The notes beneath the pieces were generated by a model, which searched no databases, was not told the origin of the DNA, and saw nothing but the letters and a program-made list of their open reading frames with translations. A program made the position numbers and the translations under genes. Below, in pieces: positions 55,196-63,486 of a stretch of DNA of 64,000 bases. The DNA comes from CAZDUZ01 sp964508755. Its GTDB lineage: Bacteria; Patescibacteriota; Dojkabacteria; SC72; JAFGCJ01. Location of the stretch: NCBI GenBank assembly GCA_964508755.1, contig CAZDUZ010000001.1:1-64000 (forward strand), in the 5' to 3' direction. Positions within the stretch are counted from its first letter, which is position 1. The number at the start of each line of letters is the position of its first letter.

Positions 55196-55841
55196 GGCGG
55201 ATAACCTGCGCAAATCTTAAAAATTCTGTCCATCTAAGGCCTGAATACTGACCTACAAGGACATTAACAAGGATCAAGAACGGAATGATCCAAAGGTTAT
55301 TGATAAAGAAGTTGTGGGTTACTTCCCATCGCATGAGGCTCCAGCCGAGACAGGAAATTAATATTGTCTCTCCGGTAAGTCGAGCAGCTGTCATAAGATC
55401 TTTTTTGATATATGTCGCGACAAATCGATCAGCGACAGAAATGATCATTGCAAGGGGTAGAAAAGATATGGCAGTAAAATCCAGATACTTATTATCGACA
55501 GGAAGAAAAGATGTACCAATGATAAAGGCAAAGACTGCAATCGATATTGCGGTGTATACAATTGAAAGCCTTGAAAGATAGTGCAGTTGAAATTTACGCA
55601 GAATGTTTCTGATAATCCAGGATACGATTACTACCAGTAATGCTATAGAAATTCCCTGAATAAAACCCATGTAGTAAAAGGCAAAAGCGAGTATCATCGA
55701 CGCGTAAAGTCCGAAAGTCTTGATTCCAGTAACATACCTGGAAAAGGCAGTAAGTGTGACCAATAGAGGGATAAAGGTAAGGACGAGGAGAATGTCTTCG
55801 GTGACACCTCTCTCCATGAGCCAAGATGTTAGATCAGGCAT
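55161..55841 (-). CDS. Stand-alone 7TM protein (7TM_transglut type)
   Basis: The 226-aa protein is almost entirely hydrophobic, with seven likely membrane helices between residues 15 and 210. It resembles the 7TM module that is normally fused to an inactive transglutaminase domain and encoded next to the RimK-related ligase and RimB-like protease. Here the transglutaminase part is missing. It is the first gene of the operon and overlaps the ligase-protease fusion. It may anchor the pathway or export the product. TATAAT on the minus strand near 55900 precedes it by about 60 nt. Confidence 0.75.
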   Translation of the reverse strand: MPDLTSWLMERGVTEDILLVLTFIPLLVTLTAFSRYVTGIKTFGLYASMILAFAFYYMGFIQGISIALLVVIVSWIIRNILRKFQLHYLSRLSIVYTAISIAVFAFIIGTSFLPVDNKYLDFTAISFLPLAMIISVADRFVATYIKKDLMTAARLTGETILISCLGWSLMRWEVTHNFFINNLWIIPFLILVNVLVGQYSGLRWTEFLRFAQVIRHGESPDNTPKK

Positions 55842-56072
55842 GTCCCGAGGTGTTCAATTTATCTCGAGTTCATAATAAAAAACGACGAGCAATTATACAA
55901 TATCTCGTAGGTATTAATCCAGTGTTTTCGCTGTTATCACTTCATTAATTCGTAATCCTGGCATGGAGTTTTTAAAAGGTTATGTGTAGGGGAGGGGAGA
56001 ATAAGGCCTCTGCAACAACTAATGTTTAGCCTATTACATAGATATTTCCCAAAAGCCAGTTAAATAACCTAC

Positions 56073-56112
56073 TAAAAAAGCCACCGACACAATACATTGC
56101 ATCGCGTGGCTC
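56073..56112 (-). terminator. Terminator of the rplJ-rplL operon
   Basis: GAGCCACGCG and CGGTGGC arms on the minus strand are followed by TTTTTT, 20 nt after the rplL stop. Confidence 0.75.
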
Positions 56113-56131
56113 TTTGTTTGCTTAAGAACAA

Positions 56132-56536
56132 TTACTGAAGTTCTACGGTAGCACCGGCCTCTTCAAGCTTTGCCTTCATTGCTTCTGCGTCTTCCTTCTT
56201 CACGTTCTCTTTGACTGTCTTAGGAGCGCCTTCGACTAGGTCTTTGGCTTCCTTGAGTCCAAGTTCGGTCAATTCGCGCACAACCTTGATCACATTGATC
56301 TTCTGGTCGCCACCAGCGGTAAGTACCACGTTGAATGAACTCTTTTCTTCAACAGGTTCACCAGCTGCAGGAGCTGCTGCTGCGACAGCTACAGGAGCTG
56401 CTGCGCTTACACCAAACTTCTCTTCCATCGCTTTTACGAGATCGGCGACTTCGAGGACGGTCATTTTCTCAATAGCATCGAGCACTTTTTGTGCTTCAGC
56501 TGAGAGTTTCACTTCGGAAGATGTTTCATCTGCCAT
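56132..56536 (-). CDS. rplL: 50S ribosomal protein bL12 (L7/L12)
   Basis: The 134-aa protein has an N-terminal dimerisation helix region, an alanine-rich hinge (AAAPVAVAAAAPAAGEP, about 50-67) and the C-terminal factor-binding domain (about 70-134, with KINVIKVVRELTELGLKEAKDLVE). It forms the flexible stalk that recruits translation GTPases. It is the last gene of the rplJ-rplL pair, followed by a terminator. No rpoB follows, unlike in most bacteria. Confidence 0.96.
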   Translation of the reverse strand: MADETSSEVKLSAEAQKVLDAIEKMTVLEVADLVKAMEEKFGVSAAAPVAVAAAAPAAGEPVEEKSSFNVVLTAGGDQKINVIKVVRELTELGLKEAKDLVEGAPKTVKENVKKEDAEAMKAKLEEAGATVELQ

Positions 56537-56574
56537 CTGTGTTGTAGATATAATTTAAATGAATGAACCTTATT

Positions 56575-57123
56575 CTATACTGCTTGCGCAGGCGCTGCAG
56601 AAGATGATTTCTTCTTTTGCACCTCTGCAAGTGCATAGACAAGGTTTCGAACAGTTCCGTTAATAACACGGGCAAATCCTGAAAGCGGAGATTGCATAGA
56701 TCCCATCATTTGGGCAAGCAGTACTTCTCTTGAAGGAATTTCTGCAAGCTGATTGATCTTAGAAGCATCTTCCACATTTCCAAAAAGGATACCGTACCGA
56801 GTTTCCATGGTATTGTGTTTCTTCTGCATCTCCTTGAGTGCTTTCGCTGCAGTTGTCGGATCATCTCCACAGACTATAATTCCTGCTTGTTCGGTAAGTT
56901 CCTGAAGTACGGTGGGTTGTTCTGTTTCCTGTGCGGCAATCTTAAACAAGGTGTTCTTGATAATCATAAACTTGTGCTGACCTTCTTTAAGAAGCTTTTT
57001 AAGTTCGTCGATTTGTGTCGTCCCAACTTTCGCGGTATTGACGAGAATATAGTTTGGCTTCTCCTTTAAGAGCTCTTGATACTTGGTCAGAAGCTGTTTC
57101 TTCTGTACTTTTGTTTTTGACAT
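56575..57123 (-). CDS. rplJ: 50S ribosomal protein uL10
   Basis: 182 aa with the L10 core (LLTKYQELLKEKPNYILVNTAKVGTTQIDELKKLLK; ARVINGTVRNLVYAL). It anchors bL12 dimers to the 23S L11-binding region. It is preceded by a promoter and an L10 leader, which is the usual autoregulatory site for L10-L12. Confidence 0.95.
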   Translation of the reverse strand: MSKTKVQKKQLLTKYQELLKEKPNYILVNTAKVGTTQIDELKKLLKEGQHKFMIIKNTLFKIAAQETEQPTVLQELTEQAGIIVCGDDPTTAAKALKEMQKKHNTMETRYGILFGNVEDASKINQLAEIPSREVLLAQMMGSMQSPLSGFARVINGTVRNLVYALAEVQKKKSSSAAPAQAV

Positions 57124-57164
57124 ACGAGTCCTCTAAATAATGTAAATCTTGATTGGTTTGAAAA

Positions 57165-57222
57165 AACTTGCTACCTCGGCCGTCCAACATACTCTTCATC
57201 TACCGGCTGTCTTTGGTAACGT
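57165..57222 (-). promoter_or_regulatory. L10 ribosomal leader
   Basis: On the minus strand GTTACCAAAGACAGCCGGTAG is followed by GGCCGAGGTAGC, the two conserved segments of the L10 leader that mimic the rRNA L10/L12 site and mediate feedback. Confidence 0.8.
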
Positions 57223-57227
57223 GCAGG

Positions 57228-57256
57228 ATAATAGGGTAAATAGGGGAGGAAGTCAA
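57228..57256 (-). promoter_or_regulatory. Promoter of rplJ-rplL
   Basis: Minus-strand TTGACT (57256-57251), a 17-nt spacer and TATTAT (57233-57228). Confidence 0.75.
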
Positions 57257-57338
57257 GAAAAGACAGCTAAATGACATAACTTGGGCATAATTGACTAATG
57301 GCACAGGTAACTTGACTCCTAAACCTGACTCCCGTAGT

Positions 57339-58031
57339 TTATTCCACTAACCCTTCTGTCTCAACTTTGACACCAGCTCCCATCGTAACGGATACTGCTG
57401 CTGTTTTGAGTAGAATTGCCATCGGTTTTCCAACGGTATCCGAGACGGTGGTTAGTACTGTTTTCACATTTTCGACAATTTTTTCATCGGCTGTGTCAAC
57501 TTTCCCGACCACGGTATGGACTCCACCGGATTCATCGCAAGCCCATTTAGCCTTACCTTTTTTGAATTCTCCAATTGCCTTTTCGAAATCTTCAACAAGG
57601 GTGCCTGTTTTTGGGTTTGGCATGAGCCCCTTAGGGCCGAGCTCTTTACCGAGAACTGCAATTTGAGCCATAACGGAAGGGGATGCGAGGGCAACATCGA
57701 AATCCATCCATCCGCCTTTGATCTTTTTCACAAGATCTTCTAGCCCGGCTTCGACCGCACCTGCTGATTTTGCTGAGTCGATCTTTTCCTTTTCACAAAA
57801 AACTATGATTTTGGTCTCTTTAACACTGACAGGGTGGGGAAGAGTAAGGGATCCTTTTACTGATTTAGCCTCTTTATCTTTGGGAAGGGTCATCGAAATA
57901 TGAAGTTCTACGCTTCCAGGAAACGATGAATACGATGTAGCCTTCGCCTTCTTAATCGCTTCGATGAGCGGGTATTTCTTATCGTCAACATTTTTTACTG
58001 CGGACGTATATTTTTTTCCACGGTGTGCCAT
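57339..58031 (-). CDS. rplA: 50S ribosomal protein uL1
   Basis: The full-length 230-aa L1 has the two-domain layout and conserved segments (PNPKTGTLVEDFEKAIGEFKKGK; GAVEAGLEDLVKKIKGGWMDFDVALASP). It forms the mobile L1 stalk near the E site. It is encoded 28 nt after rplK. Some CPR lineages lack uL1, so its presence helps to place this organism. Confidence 0.96.
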   Translation of the reverse strand: MAHRGKKYTSAVKNVDDKKYPLIEAIKKAKATSYSSFPGSVELHISMTLPKDKEAKSVKGSLTLPHPVSVKETKIIVFCEKEKIDSAKSAGAVEAGLEDLVKKIKGGWMDFDVALASPSVMAQIAVLGKELGPKGLMPNPKTGTLVEDFEKAIGEFKKGKAKWACDESGGVHTVVGKVDTADEKIVENVKTVLTTVSDTVGKPMAILLKTAAVSVTMGAGVKVETEGLVE

Positions 58032-58059
58032 ATAAGTGAATAAACAAAAATAAAACGAA

Positions 58060-58476
58060 TTACTCTATACCCATTTGACGGGCGGTACCTTTGATGATCT
58101 TTTTAGCCTTCTCGATATCATCGGTATTAAGGTCAGTCATTTTCGCCTCTGCAATCCGCGTAAGCTGATCATCTTTAAGTTTTCCAACTTTGTCGAGGTT
58201 AGGTCTACCGGAACCCCTTTTGATGTTGAGTTCACGGCGAATTAACTCGCTAACGGGGGGAGTCTTGGTGATGAAATCAAAGGAACGGTCTTCATAAATG
58301 GTAAGAACAACGGGTGTAATTACACCTCGGCCTTCCTTTGTTTTTTCATTAAACTGATCACAAAAGCCTTTGATATCAATTCCATGCTGGCTTAATGCAG
58401 GACCAATTGGAGGAGCCGGCGAAGCTGAACCTGCTGGAATTTGGAGTTTTACTTTTGCTTTAATTTCTTTTGCCAT
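58060..58476 (-). CDS. rplK: 50S ribosomal protein uL11
   Basis: 138 aa with the N-terminal PAGSASPAPPIGPALSQHGIDI motif (the thiostrepton-site prolines are intact) and the C-terminal rRNA-binding domain. It is part of the stalk base. In the conserved order nusG-rplK-rplA. Confidence 0.97.
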   Translation of the reverse strand: MAKEIKAKVKLQIPAGSASPAPPIGPALSQHGIDIKGFCDQFNEKTKEGRGVITPVVLTIYEDRSFDFITKTPPVSELIRRELNIKRGSGRPNLDKVGKLKDDQLTRIAEAKMTDLNTDDIEKAKKIIKGTARQMGIE

Positions 58477-58553
58477 AGTGACTCAATTGTAAGTAAGTTA
58501 AACAATGTGTTTCGGTATCTGTGAGGCGTCAGAACCAATATAATAGTTACTTT

Positions 58554-59120
58554 TTAGAGTTTTTTAACTTGATTGAACGATAACTCCACGGGTGTCTCTC
58601 GTCCGAAAATGGAGATTAGAATTTTCACTTTTCCTTTTGTTTCATCGATTTCGTTCACACTGCCGACGAAGTCTACAAAAGCGCCGTCAATAATCTTAAC
58701 GGCATCGTTAATATTAAATGACGCTTGGAATGCAGGCTGCTCAATTTCCATAAACCTCATAATTGCCTGAACCTCTTCTTCAGGTAAAGGACGTGGGTTC
58801 TTGGATGTTCTGACGAATCCTGCAACACCTTCAACATTGGTGACGATTTCCCAGGTATCTTTGTCGAGAATCATCTTTAGTAAGACGTATCCTGGATAAA
58901 TACGTTCTTCGGTGACTTTTTGTTTACCTTCTTTAACAACAATCTTTTTCTGAACAGGTACGAGCACGTCGGTAATAACTTTCTCTAGTCCGGAAGCCGT
59001 CACACGCTGTTTAATAGCGTCTGCTACTTTTTGTTCGTGTCCCGACTGCGTGCTGATAACGAACCATTTTGGTTCTTCTTTCTGGTGTTTGACTGTCGAT
59101 TCGTCAGTAATAACTGGCAT
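58554..59120 (-). CDS. nusG: Transcription factor NusG
   Basis: The 188-aa protein has an NGN domain (about 17-120, KWFVISTQSGHEQKVADAI and YPGYVLLKM) and a C-terminal KOW domain (about 133-188). It binds RNA polymerase and links it to Rho or the ribosome. A charged extension of about 15 residues precedes the NGN domain. It lies downstream of secE as in most bacteria. Confidence 0.96.
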   Translation of the reverse strand: MPVITDESTVKHQKEEPKWFVISTQSGHEQKVADAIKQRVTASGLEKVITDVLVPVQKKIVVKEGKQKVTEERIYPGYVLLKMILDKDTWEIVTNVEGVAGFVRTSKNPRPLPEEEVQAIMRFMEIEQPAFQASFNINDAVKIIDGAFVDFVGSVNEIDETKGKVKILISIFGRETPVELSFNQVKKL

Positions 59121-59142
59121 GGCTGCTTCTTATATTAAGCTA

Positions 59143-59337
59143 TTAAGAAATAATAAACCGGGATCGAAGTTCAAACAAGAATGCATCGATTCCCAAAATA
59201 ACGAGCGTGATTATAGCAGAAATTACAATTACGAATAGTGCAAGGCTGATGGTGGTCTTGAGTGTAGGCCACTTTACGAGCTTGTACTCTCCAAGAACTT
59301 CTTTAACTGCTTTAATTGCTTTAGAAAAAACGTTCAT
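59143..59337 (-). CDS. secE: Protein translocase subunit SecE
   Basis: The 64-aa minimal one-helix SecE has the amphipathic helix EVLGEYKLVKWPT followed by a single membrane span (about 30-52). It stabilises SecY. It is followed by nusG after 22 nt, a near-universal pair. Confidence 0.93.
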   Translation of the reverse strand: MNVFSKAIKAVKEVLGEYKLVKWPTLKTTISLALFVIVISAIITLVILGIDAFLFELRSRFIIS

Positions 59338-59374
59338 CTTGATTGTATATTGTATGCATTAACCTAGAGCCTGG

Positions 59375-59446
59375 CAGGCCCGCCAGGAATCGAACCTGGA
59401 ACAAGGGTTTTGGAGACCCCCGTATTGCCAATTATACTACGGGCCC
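59375..59446 (-). tRNA. tRNA-Trp(CCA)
   Basis: Minus-strand acceptor GGGCCCG/CGGGCCT with discriminator G (a tryptophan identity base), loop CTCCAAA. It lies between rpmG and secE, as in many bacteria. Confidence 0.95.
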
Positions 59447-59510
59447 TCTCTGCCGGGGAGCTTATGTCCTGCGCCACAGAGAAATATATCCAAACACCCT
59501 CTGTAGGGCA

Positions 59511-59678
59511 CTATTTAAGCTTGGTTTCGGCATGCGCGGTATGTTTTTTACATGTAGCGCAATACTTGCTTGCTCCCAGCTTGTCCTGCACCGATTTACT
59601 TTTATAAACGGTGTAGTTCTTATTTTTGCAGACCTCGCAGCGCAATGCAATGATTACGCGGGTATCTTTTTGAGCCAT
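59511..59678 (-). CDS. rpmG: 50S ribosomal protein bL33
   Basis: A 55-aa protein: MAQKDTRVIIALRCEVCKNK.., with two CxxC pairs (CEVC near 15 and CATC near 40) that bind zinc, and the conserved TxKNK-type core. It lies between tRNA-Thr and tRNA-Trp upstream of secE, the usual context. Confidence 0.93.
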   Translation of the reverse strand: MAQKDTRVIIALRCEVCKNKNYTVYKSKSVQDKLGASKYCATCKKHTAHAETKLK

Positions 59679-59827
59679 CGTTAAGAAATAGTGAGATTAC
59701 TCAAGAAATGTCGCTGTGGATTATACGGATTTTGGAGTAGGGGGTCAAATGGAATATGTAAGGAGAAAGGAACTCTTGTGTTGAGTGGTTGTTGGTGTGC
59801 GTTTTCTTTTCCGATCTCTTATGAAAA

Positions 59828-59903
59828 TGGAGCTGGAACCGGGAATCGAACCCGGGACCTCATCCTTACCATGGATGCGCTCTGCCTGCTGAGCTATTCC
59901 AGC
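59828..59903 (-). tRNA. tRNA-Thr(GGT)
   Basis: Minus-strand acceptor GCTGGAA/TTCCAGC with discriminator U and an encoded CCA, anticodon stem CATCC/GGATG and loop ATGGTAA. Confidence 0.95.
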
Positions 59904-59948
59904 TTGTGTTGTGTCGCTTACATATTAATGTTGTGTCAGTAAGCATTA

Positions 59949-60031
59949 TGCAGGGGACAGGATTTGAACCTGTGAAGGCTTGCGCCGCTGGATTTACAGT
60001 CCAGTCCATTTGGCCGCTCTGGCACCCCTGC
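59949..60031 (-). tRNA. tRNA-Tyr(GTA)
   Basis: A class II tRNA with a long variable arm. Acceptor GCAGGGG/CCCCTGC, discriminator A, anticodon stem CTGGA/TCCAG and loop CTGTAAA. Confidence 0.95.
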
Positions 60032-60254
60032 CTATTTCGAGGGTAATTGTAAGCTGTTTTTGAACGAAATGGAAGAAGTTGCGCTATAGTGTTGGACAGT
60101 TGTTTCTTATAGGGTTGTTTGTGTATGCGCTATGGGTTTCAATCTTTCGTAAATTCCTCATGTTTGACAAGGCGGATCATTATGCTAATTTATATTGTTT
60201 AAACACCAATGACCTCGCTTAAACAAAAATTAAATTGAATGCAGGTAATTTGCT

Positions 60255-60791
60255 ATGCTTGATACCAATGTGATAACTCAACCTCCAGGGGAATTAGCTT
60301 TAGAAAAACCAGGAACTATAAGTGCGCGTGAAGCTTATCGTACACCAGGATCTGAAGTGACATCTGCATATAAAGTAATAAGCAATTCTGTAACGGAAAC
60401 AGGTATTGATGCGAGTGATAAATTAGCGGATATTGTGTGTGGAGGGCTTGATAAAGGGCATCGTATTCGAGTTTTAACCGAGCAAGCTTTGTTACGATGT
60501 TCCCCTGATGATACGCACCAAAATGGTGTAACCATCGTAGCGTATGGAAACGACTGGAGGAATCCGGAACATGTTGCTTTTAAGTATGATCGAGTACGTG
60601 ATACTAAGTCGTTCAATCCTCCAAATCCTTTAGGGATGCAGGTAAAAATTAATAAACGGGAATTTTCTCCTGATCAAGTAGTTATTTGGGATCCTCCACT
60701 TGAAGCAGAACGTTGGGCTGATTCACATCGACTCTTAAGAAAAGATTCTACGACAGGAAGAAAATGCGTTGTGATTAGTGAAATGTACTGA
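60255..60791 (+). CDS. Hypothetical protein inserted in the tRNA cluster
   Basis: The 178-aa soluble product has no recognised motif. It runs on the + strand between minus-strand tRNA-Tyr and tRNA-Thr(TGT), which are adjacent in many bacteria, so it looks like an insertion into an old cluster. A TTGACA near 60163 could be its -35 box. Composition is ordinary. Function unknown. Confidence 0.55.
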   Translation: MLDTNVITQPPGELALEKPGTISAREAYRTPGSEVTSAYKVISNSVTETGIDASDKLADIVCGGLDKGHRIRVLTEQALLRCSPDDTHQNGVTIVAYGNDWRNPEHVAFKYDRVRDTKSFNPPNPLGMQVKINKREFSPDQVVIWDPPLEAERWADSHRLLRKDSTTGRKCVVISEMY

Positions 60792-60823
60792 AAAAGGGGA
60801 AGAACGCAATTCTAGTTTCGAAA

Positions 60824-60895
60824 AGCTGGAGGTGGGAGTCGGACCCACGACCCACGGTTTACAAAACCGTTGCTCTGCCACTGAGCTACTCCAGC
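60824..60895 (-). tRNA. tRNA-Thr(TGT)
   Basis: Minus-strand acceptor GCTGGAG/CTCCAGC with discriminator U, anticodon stem ACGGT/ACCGT and loop TTTGTAA. CCA is not encoded. Confidence 0.95.
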
Positions 60896-61029
60896 GTATA
60901 TTTTTCATTGACCCAAACCATATGCAATCTCTGGTTCTCTCCTTACGTGTTTTCCCTGTGTGCCGAATTATAGTATATCAGCTTGATATAGTGAAACAAT
61001 AATCCCTGCTTTGTCTACAGTTACAGGGA

Positions 61030-61240
61030 ATAATCAACAAAAAGCCCCACAACATAGGCGGAGAAGCGTATGACCTGTCCGGAAGAACAGGTGGGGAACC
61101 TCGCCTCTAGCCCACGGGCCAGAAGTATATGGAACCCCTGATGAACAGTAACGGGTCATCAGTCTCCTCCTGCACAGAATTGTGAGGCATTACAATTGTA
61201 GGTCAACGGAAGGGGTGGTGCAAGATCTGCCTAGTTTTAA
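61030..61240. ncRNA. Candidate structured non-coding RNA (strand uncertain)
   Basis: No gene lies between tRNA-Thr (60895) and the M50 protease (61411). About 200 nt here are unusually structured: AGGCG/CGCCT enclosing CCTGT-CCGGAAGA-ACAGG, CTGATGA/TCATCAG (7 bp) and AATTGT/ACAATT. On the minus strand CCCCAC/GTGGGG is followed by CTTTTT, like a 3' terminator. It resembles no family I can name: no tmRNA, RNase P, 4.5S/SRP or 6S signature was found. The minus strand is favoured by the T-run. Confidence 0.45.
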
Positions 61241-61410
61241 ACAATGGTTCAATTTTGACACAACATATCAAGATTATTTTATTCTGTCATTTGTAGATAG
61301 GGGTACAGTTAAAGAAGAATTATAAAAAAGGGAGCTCCTCGGTAAAAGTCAATTACAATGTATGCAAATTACACCGCATACAAATGTATAGATACGAACT
61401 AAAAAAAGTA

Positions 61411-62049
61411 CTAACCTATTAATATGGTAAGTATCGTATTCATCGAGGTAGAGAGAAACCGTTGAACAATAATACTTAACGGAGAAAAAGGAAGGAAAAT
61501 TGCAAGAAGAATAAAAATTCCGAAGTTTTCAAGTTTTTCCCAATAATATCTCACCGATGCGGGAAGAAACGCACGTACTATTTTGTGACCGTCAAGTGGA
61601 GGGACGGGAAGCAGATTAAAAACAGCAAGGGTGACATTTACCATGATAAATGTTACTGCTAGTGTAACGACATACATCATTTCCGTGGAGATTTCTTCCA
61701 CTGAAGAGGGAAGGGGAAGAAAGAGCCTAAAGAGAATAGCTGAAATACCTGCGGTGATAAGGTTAGACAATGGTCCGGCAAATGCTGAAATTGCGGTTCC
61801 CCTCACCGGGTTCTCGAAATTATATTCATTAATTGGGACAGGTTTGCTCCAACCAAATCGGGCGATTACCATCATGAGTGCTCCGATAGGATCGATATGA
61901 GCAATTGGATTAAGGGTCATCCGACCGCTTGCCTTTGCAGTTGCATCTCCCAAACGAAAAGCCGCGTAGGCATGAGCGTATTCATGTATTGTTGAAGCTA
62001 TTAAGATTGATGGGATTGCAAAGAGAATCCACAGCATTTGATTGTCCAT
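61411..62049 (-). CDS. M50 family site-2-type membrane metalloprotease
   Basis: The 212-aa protein from ATG 62049 has a compact core with HExxH (HEYAH near 20) inside the first membrane helix and the second metal motif PPLDGH near 158, within about five membrane spans. It lacks PDZ and CBS domains, so it belongs to the short Rip/SpoIVFB-like group (YwhC type). It cleaves membrane-embedded substrates. It is divergent from rpmB. Substrate unknown. Confidence 0.88.
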   Translation of the reverse strand: MDNQMLWILFAIPSILIASTIHEYAHAYAAFRLGDATAKASGRMTLNPIAHIDPIGALMMVIARFGWSKPVPINEYNFENPVRGTAISAFAGPLSNLITAGISAILFRLFLPLPSSVEEISTEMMYVVTLAVTFIMVNVTLAVFNLLPVPPLDGHKIVRAFLPASVRYYWEKLENFGIFILLAIFLPFSPLSIIVQRFLSTSMNTILTILIG

Positions 62050-62104
62050 GTTTTTTCTGATAATATTCAGCCGAGTTTTTGAATTGTACACTATCTTTCT
62101 TTCA

Positions 62105-62317
62105 ATGGCTAAAGTCTGTGTGAAATGTGAAAAATCAACAATTGCGGGGCAAAGAACTCGTCATCATCATGCAACGGGTTGGTTGTACCGTGCGCCTCGA
62201 TCCAAACGGACATTCAAACCCAATCTTCGCTCAGCAAAGATTGATATTGACGGCAAGACGCAGAAAGTCACTCTTTGTATGAAGTGCTATAAAGCGATCA
62301 TGACCAAGGTTTCGTAG
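62105..62317 (+). CDS. rpmB: 50S ribosomal protein bL28
   Basis: 70 aa with two CxxC pairs (CVKC near 5 and CMKC near 58), the zinc-binding form, and conserved residues TRHHHATGWLYRAPRSKRTFKPNLR. It starts at ATG 62105. TACACT lies 12 nt upstream, so the 5' UTR is very short. Confidence 0.93.
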   Translation: MAKVCVKCEKSTIAGQRTRHHHATGWLYRAPRSKRTFKPNLRSAKIDIDGKTQKVTLCMKCYKAIMTKVS

Positions 62318-62421
62318 GTTACATAGTTATTGAACTTTCCCTTTTTTTATATTCTCTCTTTCCCTTTCCTTTATACCTAGAAATACCTCGATTTTTTCTA
62401 GAGTTATCAAAAGGGAAATGA

Positions 62422-62427
62422 TACAAT
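62422..62427 (+). promoter_or_regulatory. -10 box of mreB (leaderless-type start)
   Basis: TACAAT ends 9 nt before ATG 62437. Confidence 0.5.
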
Positions 62428-62436
62428 GCCCATGCC

Positions 62437-63486
62437 ATGTTCAACTCATTTTGGAATGCTGTCACATTAGATGTTGGTATCGATTTAGGTACTGCGAATA
62501 CCCTCGTTTCTGTTGTGGGTAAGGGGATTATGATAAATGAGCCATCGGTTGTCGCTGTTCGTAAGAAAACCAAAGAAGTTTTGGCTGTCGGGAATGAAGC
62601 TCGTCAGATGATTGGACGCACACCGGCAAGTGTTATTGCCATCCGTCCATTGAAGAATGGAGTAATCACTGATTTCGATACCACTCAGGCAATGATTCGC
62701 TATTTCATCGAGCGGGTGCATGATTTATCTGCGAAATTCCTAAAAATTCCACGTCCAAGAGTTGCTATCGGTGTACCTTCTTCCGTGACTGAAGTCGAAA
62801 GGCAGGCTGTGGTAGATGCTGCTCGAGGAGCTGGTGCTCGAAAAGTCTATCTGGTAGAGGAAACAATTGCCGGAGCGGTTGGAGTAGGGCTTCCGATCGA
62901 AGATGCAAGCGGAAGTATGATTGTAGATATTGGTGGAGGAACGACTGATATTGCGGTGATTTCGCTTGGAGGGATTGTTGTTGACAAAACGATTAGTGTT
63001 GCAGGAGATGAGATGGATCTTGATATTCTGAATTACGTTAAGCATAAGTATAATCTTCTCGTAGGAGAGAGGAGCGCGGAAGAAGTAAAAATTGCTATTG
63101 GTTCCGCCTCTGCACCTAAGGAAGAAAAATCGGTAGTTCTTCAAGGTCGGGATCTAGTGACCGGTCTTCCTAAATCCATTGAGATTTCCTCGGTTGAGGC
63201 AAGAGAGGCACTTATGAATACGCTCAATCAAATTACCGAGGCAATTCGCGACGCGGTGGAGGAAACTCCTCCCGAGTTATTGGCAGATTTGTCGAGTTCC
63301 GGGGTAATCGTTGCTGGGGGTGGTGCGCTTCTCTATGGTATTGATAAATTCTTGAAAGACCGATTAAAGCTTCCTGTCATTATTGCTGACGATCCAATGA
63401 CCGCGGTCGCGAGAGGTACTGCGAAAATGCTTGAAAGACCAGACTTATTAAGTAAGTCAGAGGCAAGTTGGGAGGACATGCTTTAG
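62437..63486 (+). CDS. mreB: Rod shape-determining protein MreB
   Basis: 349 aa with intact actin-fold motifs: phosphate-1 GIDLGTANT, phosphate-2 DIGGGTTD (D164), EETIAGAVGVGLPIED, and the adenosine motif GGGALLYGIDKFL. It forms membrane filaments that guide cell-wall synthesis. It is followed by mreC as in the classical mreBCD operon. The paralogue at 46.7 kb has an altered phosphate-2 loop. Confidence 0.95.
   Translation: MFNSFWNAVTLDVGIDLGTANTLVSVVGKGIMINEPSVVAVRKKTKEVLAVGNEARQMIGRTPASVIAIRPLKNGVITDFDTTQAMIRYFIERVHDLSAKFLKIPRPRVAIGVPSSVTEVERQAVVDAARGAGARKVYLVEETIAGAVGVGLPIEDASGSMIVDIGGGTTDIAVISLGGIVVDKTISVAGDEMDLDILNYVKHKYNLLVGERSAEEVKIAIGSASAPKEEKSVVLQGRDLVTGLPKSIEISSVEAREALMNTLNQITEAIRDAVEETPPELLADLSSSGVIVAGGGALLYGIDKFLKDRLKLPVIIADDPMTAVARGTAKMLERPDLLSKSEASWEDML

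Noticed and set aside
61030..61240. tmRNA, RNase P RNA, SRP RNA, 6S RNA or a hammerhead ribozyme
   Set aside because: There is no tRNA-like end or tag frame, no GAGGAAAGTCC, no GGAAGGAAGCAG-type SRP tip, and no 6S-type paired ends. A CTGATGA on the minus strand lacks the GAAA needed for a hammerhead.
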